Of a DNA stretch of 6,258 nt, positions 1 through 4,913 are shown in pieces. Position 1 is the stretch's first letter; every line of letters begins with the position of its first letter. Under the pieces are notes generated by a model that was given only the letters and a program-made list of their open reading frames with translations, was not told the origin of the DNA and ran no database searches. The DNA comes from an uncultured Oscillospiraceae bacterium. GTDB taxonomy: Bacteria > Bacillota > Clostridia > Oscillospirales > Oscillospiraceae. The stretch lies in NCBI GenBank assembly GCA_937915075.1, contig CALDMA010000106.1, positions 1 through 6,258 on the forward strand, given 5' to 3'. The translations under genes and the position numbers were made by a program.

Positions 1-202
1 CATCCTCTGCCAGTGGTGTATCCACATCTTCCCGCCGATAGAATACGCTGCCCTTGCCGGTAATACGGCAGAGAGGTACACCATTCCAATGGACAGGCAG
101 TTGAGACTCGTCCAAAGGTTGGGTTTCAAAGCCTGCACGGTACAGGGGAATGCATACTTCCTTGAGGTAGCGGAGCTGCTGTTCCATGTTGCGATCATTC
201 AT
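1..202 (-). CDS. N-terminal part of a small conserved protein, probably carried by a conjugative/mobile element (3' end off window)
   Basis: An open frame runs on the minus strand from ATG at 202-200 to the window edge, giving 67 codons. It begins MNDRNMEQQLRYLKEV and includes VHWNGVPLCRITGKGSVFYR. The start is well supported: AAGGAGG lies 8 nt upstream of this ATG. A second in-frame ATG (residue 6) lacks such a site. There is no signal peptide or membrane segment in the visible part. From memory the sequence resembles short conserved proteins found among accessory genes of clostridial integrative conjugative elements, but I cannot name the family and assign no function. GC content and codon use (for example GAA, GTA, ATT, TTG, CAA) are less GC-biased than in the genes to the right, which fits recent acquisition. 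A hairpin with a T-run lies just upstream in its leader. Confidence 0.7.
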   Translation of the reverse strand, partial: MNDRNMEQQLRYLKEVCIPLYRAGFETQPLDESQLPVHWNGVPLCRITGKGSVFYRREDVDTPLAED

Positions 203-227
203 GTGGTGATCCTCCTTGTTGAAAAAT

Positions 228-253
228 AGGCTGGAGAGAAGCCCCTCCAGCCT
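228..253 (-). terminator. Hairpin with T-run in the leader of the element gene (terminator or attenuator)
   Basis: Perfect 9-bp inverted repeat, AGGCTGGAG (228-236) and CTCCAGCCT (245-253), with an 8-nt loop. Read on the minus strand it is followed by TATTTTTC and then, a few bases later, by the AAGGAGG of the gene at 1-202. That is the arrangement of an intrinsic terminator placed between a promoter and a start codon. It could end a transcript coming from the right or act as an attenuator. On the plus strand no T-run follows, so the minus orientation is preferred. Confidence 0.5.
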
Positions 254-274
254 GCGGATGTGGACGCTATTCGC

Positions 275-414
275 CAGCGCCCTTTTTGAAAATGAAAAAG
301 GGCGCCGATTTCTTGGCCGGTCAAGGCCAACAAAACGACGCCCCAATATTTGTGATTCTTTTTTCTGTGGTGATGTCCTTTTGGGGAAGCAATACTCCCG
401 CAAAAAGGGCGCTG
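275..414. repeat. Three-copy nested inverted repeat, core AAAAAGGGCGC
   Basis: GCGCCCTTTTT (277-287) pairs perfectly with AAAAAGGGCGC (295-305) across a 7-nt loop, giving an 11-bp hairpin. The left arm has a second inverted partner: the 14 bases CAGCGCCCTTTTTG (275-288) are exactly complementary to 401-414. The right arm and the distal copy are therefore direct repeats of each other. The left arm can pair with either copy, so two alternative structures are possible. No long T-run follows on either strand, so a simple terminator is not the best reading. Confidence 0.6.
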
Positions 415-450
415 ACGGAGGACAACTGAGAGGAAAAAAGGAAATCTGCT

Positions 451-473
451 GTTCGAGTCTCACCAGTTGCTCT
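451..473 (+). other. tRNA T-arm / 3'-end-like fragment, candidate attachment-site remnant
   Basis: The sequence carries GTTCGAGTCTCACC followed by AGTTGCTCTG. TTCGAGT matches a tRNA T-loop (TTCRANY) and CTCAC would be the 3' half of a T-stem. CAGTTGC plus T would be the 3' acceptor strand and discriminator, but the next bases are CTG, not CCA. The base-paired 5' T-stem partner (GTGAG) is absent, and there is no D or anticodon arm, so this is not a working tRNA. A 3' tRNA end at the far side of an inserted element is the usual footprint of tyrosine-recombinase integration. The orientation implies the element lies to the left and the chromosome to the right. A CAACTG at 423-428 could pair with CAGTTG at 464-469. 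Confidence 0.35.
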
Positions 474-533
474 GAAACGCCTATAAAAATCTTTTGTTTC
501 AAAGAAAAAATCTGAGCCGAGAAAAGCCCAGAA

Positions 534-578
534 ACGGTATAGATGCGCCTGGCTTTTTGCCAGACGCATCTATACCGT
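534..578 (-). terminator. 20-bp hairpin downstream of tRNA-Pro, likely its terminator
   Basis: The arms at 534-553 and 559-578 pair over 20 bp with one G-T wobble and a 5-base loop. It begins 10 bases beyond the CCA end of tRNA-Pro in the direction of transcription. On the minus strand it is followed by TTTCTGGGCTTTTC, a broken T-tract, so termination is plausible but not of the classic type. The stem is unusually long and regular for a tRNA terminator, so a repeat-element origin is an alternative. Confidence 0.6.
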
Positions 579-588
579 CATGTCTTTA

Positions 589-665
589 TGGTCCGAGTGA
601 CTGGAATCGAACCAGCGGCCTCTTGAACCCCATTCAAGCGCGATACCAAACTTCGCCACACCCGG
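589..665 (-). tRNA. tRNA-Pro (anticodon GGG)
   Basis: Read on the minus strand, the 77 bases fold as a complete tRNA. The acceptor stem is CCGGGTG with CACTCGG (one G-T pair), followed by discriminator A and an encoded CCA. The D-stem is GCGA/TCGC around AGTTTGGTA. The anticodon stem CTTGA/TCAAG holds loop ATGGGGT, giving anticodon GGG, which reads proline CCC/CCU codons. The T-stem GCTGG/CCAGT holds loop TTCGATT. All canonical positions are intact. It lies downstream of the MATE gene on the same strand but has its own promoter-like sequence and a hairpin after it. Anticodon numbering was done by hand. Confidence 0.96.
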
Positions 666-695
666 ATATGCTGTTTTGCTGAACTCAGCCTAAAT

Positions 696-724
696 AAGAT
701 AGCACATCCCGGCGCAAATTGCAA
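696..724 (-). promoter_or_regulatory. Probable promoter of tRNA-Pro
   Basis: On the minus strand, TTGCAA (724-719) is followed after 17 bases by TATCTT (701-696). A TG one base before the -10 gives an extended -10 element. Each hexamer matches the sigma-70/sigma-A consensus at 4 of 6 positions. The -10 ends 30 bases before the mature tRNA 5' end, giving a leader of about 20-25 nt. Its place in the AT-rich gap between the MATE stop codon and the tRNA supports it. Confidence 0.5.
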
Positions 725-745
725 GCCTTATTTTCAAGTTTTTTC

Positions 746-774
746 AAAAAAGCGGCAAAAACTTTTTGCTTCGC
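746..774 (-). terminator. Probable terminator of the MATE gene
   Basis: Just past the MATE stop codon (776-778), the minus strand reads GCAAAAAGTTTTTGC (769-755), then CGC and TTTTTT (751-746). The inverted repeat is perfect, and an outer GCG/CGC pair (772-774 with 752-754) could extend the stem past a 2-base bulge. The T6 run directly after the stem fits an intrinsic terminator. The AT-rich stem makes it weaker than the two 17-bp terminators farther right. Confidence 0.5.
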
Positions 775-775
775 C

Positions 776-2242
776 CTACACCGTTCCTTTCAGGTAACGG
801 TAGTCCATTTTCATGATATTGTGCAGGAAGGGCACGAGCAGCACGGCGTCCGCCGCCATCCATGCAAAGGGATCGGCAAAGCAGAGGGCATAAACCGCCG
901 CGCGCGGCGCGTCGGAATTGACCGCACCGCCCGCGATCAGCGGCGGCAGCAGCAGGCACACGCTCACGCGCGCGACCAGCTCGGCCGCACCCGCGCCGAG
1001 CACGAACTGCGGCTTGCCGATGCCCTGCACGCAGTTGCGCACGACGAAGATGAAGCCGAGGAAGAGGTAGAGCGACAGGTCGACATAGAGATAGGTGTTG
1101 CCGTAGCGCACCGTCTCCGCCGTGACCTTATCGGGCGAGAGGAAAATATAGAGATACCCGCCGCCGCGCGAGAGCAGCAGACCTGCCGCGATGGAGATGA
1201 GACACATCGTCCAGACGATGATGAGCGCCTGCACCGTCCCCTTCCTGATGCGCGCGTGGTCGCCCGCGCCGAGATTCTGCGCGGTGAAGCTGGTCATTGC
1301 CGCGCCGAGGCCGTTGAGCGGCGTCATAAGGAGGTTGTTGAGCTTGTTCGCCGCGCCGAAGCCGTTCTGCGCCGCGTTGGAGACCATCTCGCCGCCAAGC
1401 GTATCAAACTGCACGATAACGCTCTGCATCACGATGATGCCGATGGCAAGGACGGAGAACTGCAAGCCGAGCGGGATGCCCTGAATGAGATGGCGCGTAA
1501 CGTCGCGCTTTGTGATGTGCCAGTCCTCGCGGTGCAATCGCAGCTCGGGGTACTTCAAAAAGGCGTAGAGAAAGCAGCCGAGCGTGCTGATGAGCTGCGC
1601 CGCGACGGTGGCGATGGCCGCGCCCGCGACGCCCCAGTGGAACGAGAGGATGAAGAGCAGGTCCAGCCCCACGTTGAGGATCGTCGAGAAGAGCAGGAAC
1701 GCGAGCGGCGTGGCGCTGTCGCCCATGCTGCGCAGGAATGAGCAGATAAAGTTATAGAAGAGCTGCGCGCCGATGCCGCCGAAGAGGATGGCGCAGTAGG
1801 TATAGGCCGCGCGGTAGACCTCCCCGCTTGCGGGCGTGACGTTGATCCATGCGAGCATGGGGTCGAGCAACGCCAGCGCCAGCGCCGTGAGCACGGCGGT
1901 CAGCGCCGCGGAAAGGACGATCTGCGTCGCCATGGAGCGGCGGACGCCCGCGCTGTCGCGCGCGCCGACAAAGCACGACGTCACGGTGCAGAAGCCCGCG
2001 CTCGCGCCGAAGGCGAACTGCAGGAAGATCATCGCGAGCGAGGTGGTGTCGTTCACACCGGCGACCTCGCTGGCCGTCAGCGTCTGGCCGACGATGGCAG
2101 CGTCGCTGATGGAATAGACCTGCTGGAGCAGGTAGGAAACGATGATGGGAAACGCGAACACGAGCAGCGTCTTCCAGCACGTTCCCTGCGTGAGATCCAC
2201 GGGCTGAAAGAACGAACGAAGTGAAAACGACGACTGATTCAT
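776..2242 (-). CDS. MATE-family multidrug/cation efflux transporter
   Basis: A 488-residue integral membrane protein, normal length for the family. MATE proteins export drugs and other cationic or organic compounds using a Na+ or H+ gradient, through two six-helix bundles. The N-terminal half shows the family pattern: LTQGTCWKTLLVFAFPII leading into helix 1 with QQVYSISDAAIVG, and later FLRSMGDSATPL with LNVGLDLLFI (about residues 169-198). The second half repeats the fold, with GFGAANKLNNLL (about 295-306) and QNLGAGD. It belongs to the NorM/MepA/DinF-like group, but the substrate cannot be read from sequence. I chose ATG at 2242-2240, preceded by AAAGGTGAGG. An in-frame GTG three codons upstream (2251-2249) lacks a properly placed ribosome binding site. 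A consensus promoter lies about 50 bp upstream. No regulator gene is adjacent in the window. Confidence 0.94.
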   Translation of the reverse strand: MNQSSFSLRSFFQPVDLTQGTCWKTLLVFAFPIIVSYLLQQVYSISDAAIVGQTLTASEVAGVNDTTSLAMIFLQFAFGASAGFCTVTSCFVGARDSAGVRRSMATQIVLSAALTAVLTALALALLDPMLAWINVTPASGEVYRAAYTYCAILFGGIGAQLFYNFICSFLRSMGDSATPLAFLLFSTILNVGLDLLFILSFHWGVAGAAIATVAAQLISTLGCFLYAFLKYPELRLHREDWHITKRDVTRHLIQGIPLGLQFSVLAIGIIVMQSVIVQFDTLGGEMVSNAAQNGFGAANKLNNLLMTPLNGLGAAMTSFTAQNLGAGDHARIRKGTVQALIIVWTMCLISIAAGLLLSRGGGYLYIFLSPDKVTAETVRYGNTYLYVDLSLYLFLGFIFVVRNCVQGIGKPQFVLGAGAAELVARVSVCLLLPPLIAGGAVNSDAPRAAVYALCFADPFAWMAADAVLLVPFLHNIMKMDYRYLKGTV

Positions 2243-2294
2243 AAGCCTCACCTTTTACCACGGTGTATTTTGATGTCTTTCATACGAGATTGTG

Positions 2295-2323
2295 ATTATA
2301 AATTTGCGGGAAAGGGTTGTCAA
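2295..2323 (-). promoter_or_regulatory. Perfect consensus promoter of the MATE gene
   Basis: On the minus strand TTGACA (2323-2318) and TATAAT (2300-2295) are separated by exactly 17 bases, matching the sigma-70/sigma-A consensus at all 12 positions. Transcription would start near 2288, giving a leader of about 45 nt before the MATE ATG. No clear operator palindrome overlaps it. Such a promoter predicts high basal expression unless a repressor acts. Confidence 0.88.
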
Positions 2324-2371
2324 TATCACTTTTGTCCAAAAAAATGTATGCTTCGCGTCGCATCTTTTCTC

Positions 2372-2440
2372 TTGCGCCAAGGGCGCAAAGGGAGTAGAAT
2401 AGCGCCGAAAACAAAGGGCGTCTCCCTTTTCGGAAAGGAG
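2372..2440 (+). promoter_or_regulatory. Leader of the phosphoesterase gene with alternative hairpins and the ribosome binding site
   Basis: The ribosome binding site AAAGGAG (2434-2440) lies 13 nt before the ATG, a longer spacing than usual. Upstream, CTCCCTTT (2422-2429) can pair with the ribosome binding site (one C bulged, loop TCGG), with AAAGGG at 2413-2418, or perfectly with AAAGGGAG at 2387-2394. The last overlaps by two bases a further hairpin, TTGCGCC (2372-2378) with GGCGCAA (2382-2388). These pairings exclude one another, so the leader could control translation. No convincing plus-strand promoter was found. The best is a weak TTGTCA at 2317-2322 with AAAAAT 17 bases on, overlapping the MATE -35 box. 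Confidence 0.35.
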
Positions 2441-2453
2441 TACTGTCCGCGCC

Positions 2454-3641
2454 ATGCTTGCCTTTCTCCTCGCGCCGTTTTACCTGCTTTTCAACCTCTA
2501 TCTGTTCCGCCGTATCATGGGCTGGGTGCGGGCGTGGTTCCCGTGGTTTCGCAAACGGAAGCACTGGGCCGTGTCGGCCGCGCTGTACGCCTTCTTTGCG
2601 CTCTCCTTTGTTCTGGCCTTTCCGCTGCCTGCCGGACGGCTGAAGCGCGCGCTTATGCTCATCGGGAATTACTGGCTCGGCGTACTGCTCTATCTGCTGC
2701 TGGCGGTCCTGCTCGCGGACGGTCTGCGGCTGCTGCTCGTCCACGGTCTGAAGCTCCGCTCCCTGCGCTCGGCGCGGATGCACCGCATCGCGGGCTGTCT
2801 GTGCGCGGCAGTCATTCTTGTGACCTCCGTCGGCGGCGTGATCAACGCCCGCGTCGTGCGCGTCACGCCCTATGAGATCACCGTAAACAAGTCTGCCGGC
2901 AGCATGGAGAGCATAAAGGTCGTGCTGCTCGCCGATCTCCACCTCGGCTACAACGTGGGCCTTGCGCAGATGGAGCGCATGGTCGCGCGCGTGAACGAGC
3001 AGGACGCCGATGTGGTCGTCATCGCGGGCGACATTTTCGATAACGCCTGGGAGGCCGTGGAGGAGCCGGAGCAGATCGCCGCGGTGCTGCGCGGCATCCG
3101 GTCGAGGTACGGCGTCTACGCCGTCTACGGCAATCACGACATCGAGGAGCCCATCCTGGCGGGCTTCACCTTCCGAAGCGACGGGAAAAAGCAGAGCAGT
3201 CCCGAGATGGACGCCTTTCTCACGTCCGCGAACATCCGTCTCCTGCGCGACGAAGCCGTGCTGCTCGGCGGCGAGGTTTATCTTTACGGCCGCCCCGACG
3301 CGCAGCGCCCGGGGCGCGGCGTCGAGGTGCGCAAAACTCCCGCGGAGCTTGTCGAGGGGCTGGACGCGGACAAGCCCATTCTGGTCCTTGACCACCAACC
3401 GCGCGAGCTGGAGGCGCTGGCCGAGGCGGGTGTGGACGTCGATCTCTGCGGCCACACGCATGACGGGCAGATGTTCCCCGGCAACCTCACCGTCCGGCTA
3501 TTTTGGGAGAATGCCTGCGGCTATCTCCGCGTGGGGCAGATGCACAGCATTGTGACCTCGGGTGTCGGCCTCTTCGGGCCGAATATGCGCGTGGCGACCA
3601 GGGCCGAGATCTGCCCCATCACCATCCACTTTGCGAACTGA
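2454..3641 (+). CDS. Membrane-anchored calcineurin-like metallophosphoesterase (YkuE/YaeI-type)
   Basis: A 395-residue protein with hydrophobic N-terminal segments at about residues 3-20, 38-57, 68-97 and 112-130, followed by a metallophosphoesterase domain from about 153. All signature motifs are visible: D161-x-H163 (ADLHLG), GD193 (AGDIFDN), GNH228D, H314 in LDHQP, and GH334TH336DGQMFPG. These residues bind the two metal ions and the phosphate in this superfamily. The layout of several membrane helices followed by this domain matches YkuE/YaeI-type enzymes, some of which are linked to envelope lipid substrates (YaeI-type acts as a UDP-diacylglucosamine hydrolase-like family). The exact substrate here is unknown. 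The orientation of the catalytic domain relative to the membrane is not certain. Start ATG 2454 follows AAAGGAG at 13 nt, and no better in-frame start is present. It appears monocistronic, divergent from the MATE gene and convergent with the EamA transporter. Confidence 0.92.
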   Translation: MLAFLLAPFYLLFNLYLFRRIMGWVRAWFPWFRKRKHWAVSAALYAFFALSFVLAFPLPAGRLKRALMLIGNYWLGVLLYLLLAVLLADGLRLLLVHGLKLRSLRSARMHRIAGCLCAAVILVTSVGGVINARVVRVTPYEITVNKSAGSMESIKVVLLADLHLGYNVGLAQMERMVARVNEQDADVVVIAGDIFDNAWEAVEEPEQIAAVLRGIRSRYGVYAVYGNHDIEEPILAGFTFRSDGKKQSSPEMDAFLTSANIRLLRDEAVLLGGEVYLYGRPDAQRPGRGVEVRKTPAELVEGLDADKPILVLDHQPRELEALAEAGVDVDLCGHTHDGQMFPGNLTVRLFWENACGYLRVGQMHSIVTSGVGLFGPNMRVATRAEICPITIHFAN

Positions 3642-3678
3642 AAAAGGGAAGCGGTTTTGTGAAAGCCGCTTCCCTTTT
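3642..3678. terminator. Strong bidirectional terminator between convergent genes
   Basis: Arms 3642-3658 and 3662-3678 pair over 17 bp (one G-T) with a 3-base GTG loop. The stem begins with AAAA and ends with TTTT, so a T-tract follows on both strands: TTTTCCCTATTTTCTTTTC on the plus strand and TTTTTC on the minus strand. It occupies nearly all of the 39-base gap between the stop codons of the phosphoesterase (3639-3641) and the EamA transporter (3683-3681), so it can serve both. Confidence 0.92.
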
Positions 3679-3680
3679 CC

Positions 3681-4550
3681 CTATTTTCTTTTCTCCGGCA
3701 GCTCGTTCCAGAGCGTGAAGCCGAGGATCAGCGCGCCGCCGACGAGCTGCGGCGCCGTGACCGGCTCACCGAGCACCGTCACCGAGACAATGATCGCCAC
3801 GAGAGGGTCCATATAGCTCAGCAGCGCGACCTCCTGCCCCGGCAGCTCGCGCAGGGCGGAAAAGTACAGGCAATAGGTCACGCCCGTGTGGAAGAAGCCC
3901 ACAATGAGCAGGCAGACCCAGCCGCGCGCATCGAGCGTCCCCAGCGATACGCCGCCGGTCACGGCGACGTAGGGAACGAGAATGACGATGGCGGCTAAAA
4001 ACTGCAAAAAGGTCCGCTGGATGCCCGCGACGCTTCGGATGAACTTATTGAGCAGGATGACCGCGGCGTAGAACGCCGCCGCGCCGAGACCGAAGATCAC
4101 GCCCCGCACATCCGCGCCGCCGCGGAGTCCCCCGACGCCGATGACCAGCACCAGCCCCAGCGTGGACATCACGAAGCAGACGATCTGCTTTCCCGTCAGC
4201 CTTTCGTGAAAGAGCAGCGGGCAGGCGACGGTGACGAGCACGGGCGCGAAATAGTAGCTCAGCGTCGCGACGGACACGGTGGTGTAGCGGTAAGCCTCGA
4301 AGAGCAGGATCCAGTTCACGCCCATCGCCATGCCGGAGAGGAGCAGCAGCGCGGCCTCGCGCCGGTTCGCGCGCAGCGCGAGCTTCTGTCCACTAACGAG
4401 CAGATAGCCGCCGACGAGCAGTGCCGCCATCACCGCGCGGTAAAGCGCCAGCTCGCCCGAGGAAACGGAAATGCCGCGCACGAACGGCGCAAGCGTACCG
4501 AAGATAACGGCCGCGGCCGCAAGCATCCCGCGCGCCCTCCGCTGTTCCAT
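3681..4550 (-). CDS. EamA/DMT-superfamily transporter (drug/metabolite exporter)
   Basis: A 289-residue protein with about ten membrane helices arranged as two EamA repeats (roughly residues 5-137 and 149-280). Typical features are an early GTLAPFVRG stretch, FEAYRYTTVSVATLSYYFAPV with HERLTGKQ at the end of repeat 1, and SYMDPLVAIIVSVTVLGEPVT with LGFTLWNE at the end of repeat 2. Members export amino acids, nucleosides or small metabolites, but the substrate cannot be inferred. The start is ATG 4550-4548, with GGAGG 8 nt upstream. The frame stays open farther upstream, but the next ATG (4568-4566) lacks a ribosome binding site and the added residues are not transporter-like. The length is normal for the family. 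It has its own promoter-like sequence and ends at the shared terminator. Confidence 0.93.
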   Translation of the reverse strand: MEQRRARGMLAAAAVIFGTLAPFVRGISVSSGELALYRAVMAALLVGGYLLVSGQKLALRANRREAALLLLSGMAMGVNWILLFEAYRYTTVSVATLSYYFAPVLVTVACPLLFHERLTGKQIVCFVMSTLGLVLVIGVGGLRGGADVRGVIFGLGAAAFYAAVILLNKFIRSVAGIQRTFLQFLAAIVILVPYVAVTGGVSLGTLDARGWVCLLIVGFFHTGVTYCLYFSALRELPGQEVALLSYMDPLVAIIVSVTVLGEPVTAPQLVGGALILGFTLWNELPEKRK

Positions 4551-4584
4551 GAGTCCTTCCTCCCCCATGCAAAAGAATGTCATC

Positions 4585-4612
4585 ATTATAAAGGTTTTGT
4601 TCCAAAATGCAA
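4585..4612 (-). promoter_or_regulatory. Probable promoter of the EamA transporter
   Basis: On the minus strand a perfect TATAAT (4590-4585) lies 34 bases before the start codon in an AT-rich patch. A weak -35, TTGCAT (4612-4607), sits 16 bases farther upstream and matches only TTG of the consensus. Together with the preceding terminator this suggests the gene is transcribed on its own. Confidence 0.55.
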
Positions 4613-4659
4613 GCCGCGGAGCGCACAAATCGCGGCACTGAGGCGGCGAAAATGACAGC

Positions 4660-4696
4660 AAAAGGGGAGAGCTTCCGGCGGAAGCTCTCCCCTTTT
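4660..4696 (-). terminator. Strong terminator of the mtaB-yfbR operon
   Basis: Arms 4660-4676 and 4680-4696 are perfectly complementary over 17 bp with a 3-base GGC loop. The stem starts 15 bases past the stop codon of the 61-residue protein. On the minus strand it ends in TTTT followed by GCTGTCATTTT. On the plus strand six T's follow, so it may also work in that direction, though no plus-strand gene leads into it. Confidence 0.9.
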
Positions 4697-4711
4697 TTCG
4701 CGCACGGCGCG

Positions 4712-4897
4712 TTATTCCTTTTTCTGCGCGTCCTCCGCGCCGCGCTTCGCCTTCCGCTCGCGCAGGATGCGCCCCACGCACACGAGCGCAAGGAGCGCCC
4801 ACAGGGCAATGCCTGCCGTCCAGCCCTTGAGGTAGCAGCCCACCGCCATCAGGATCGTAAGCGGCAGAACGATATACAGCGTCCGAATTTTGATCAT
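4712..4897 (-). CDS. Small two-helix membrane protein, function unknown
   Basis: A 61-residue protein, last gene of the mtaB-yfbR operon. It starts at ATG 4897-4895 with GGAGG 8 nt upstream and begins 16 bases after the yfbR stop codon. Two hydrophobic segments are visible: about residues 7-23 (TLYIVLPLTILMAVGCYL) and 27-43 (TAGIALWALLALVCVGRIL), joined by a short KGW turn. A charged tail follows (RERKAKRGAEDAQKKE). By the positive-inside rule both ends should face the cytoplasm. I do not recognise a named family, and nothing visible suggests an enzyme. The ribosome binding site, tight operon spacing and the terminator directly after its stop make it a real gene despite its size. Confidence 0.75.
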   Translation of the reverse strand: MIKIRTLYIVLPLTILMAVGCYLKGWTAGIALWALLALVCVGRILRERKAKRGAEDAQKKE

Positions 4898-4913
4898 GGT
4901 CTCTTCCTCCCTG

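Larger units (their letters stand above)
203..588. other. Gene-free stretch rich in inverted repeats (probable element end)
   Basis: About 385 bases with no believable gene. The open frames here lack ribosome binding sites and protein-like composition. The stretch holds, in order: a terminator-like hairpin (228-253), an 11-bp A/T-and-GC hairpin (277-305), a 6-bp inverted repeat TTGGCC/GGCCAA (313-318 and 325-330), a third copy of the AAAAAGGGCGC arm (402-412), a tRNA T-arm-like sequence (about 451-473) and a 20-bp hairpin (534-578). Composition is more AT-rich than in the chromosomal genes to the right. This pattern suits the non-coding end of an integrated element next to a tRNA locus. Confidence 0.5.

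Noticed and set aside
216..515. 99-codon open frame on the plus strand
   Set aside because: It would begin at a TTG without a ribosome binding site, crosses several hairpins and the tRNA-like fragment, and has no protein-like pattern.
321..569. 82-codon open frame on the minus strand
   Set aside because: It starts inside the 20-bp hairpin. The GETRTAD stretch is the usual false translation across a tRNA T-arm. No ribosome binding site.
494..682. 62-codon open frame on the plus strand
   Set aside because: It lies over the tRNA-Pro gene. The DWNRTSGLL stretch is another false translation of a tRNA.
719..1741. 340-codon open frame on the plus strand
   Set aside because: Antisense to the MATE gene. 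It is extremely rich in R, E, H and D with no domain, has no ribosome binding site, and is a typical shadow frame of GC-rich coding sequence.
2249..2251. GTG as start of the MATE gene
   Set aside because: Three codons upstream of a well-placed ATG. The ribosome binding site is positioned for the ATG, not for this GTG.
2280..3461. 393-codon open frame on the minus strand
   Set aside because: Antisense to the phosphoesterase gene, whose motifs are unmistakable. The composition is shadow-like and the frame runs through the MATE promoter and the intergenic region.
4551..4802. N-terminal extension of the EamA transporter to about 4802
   Set aside because: The extension crosses the operon terminator, the transporter's own TATAAT box and its ribosome binding site, and its residues are basic and not transporter-like.
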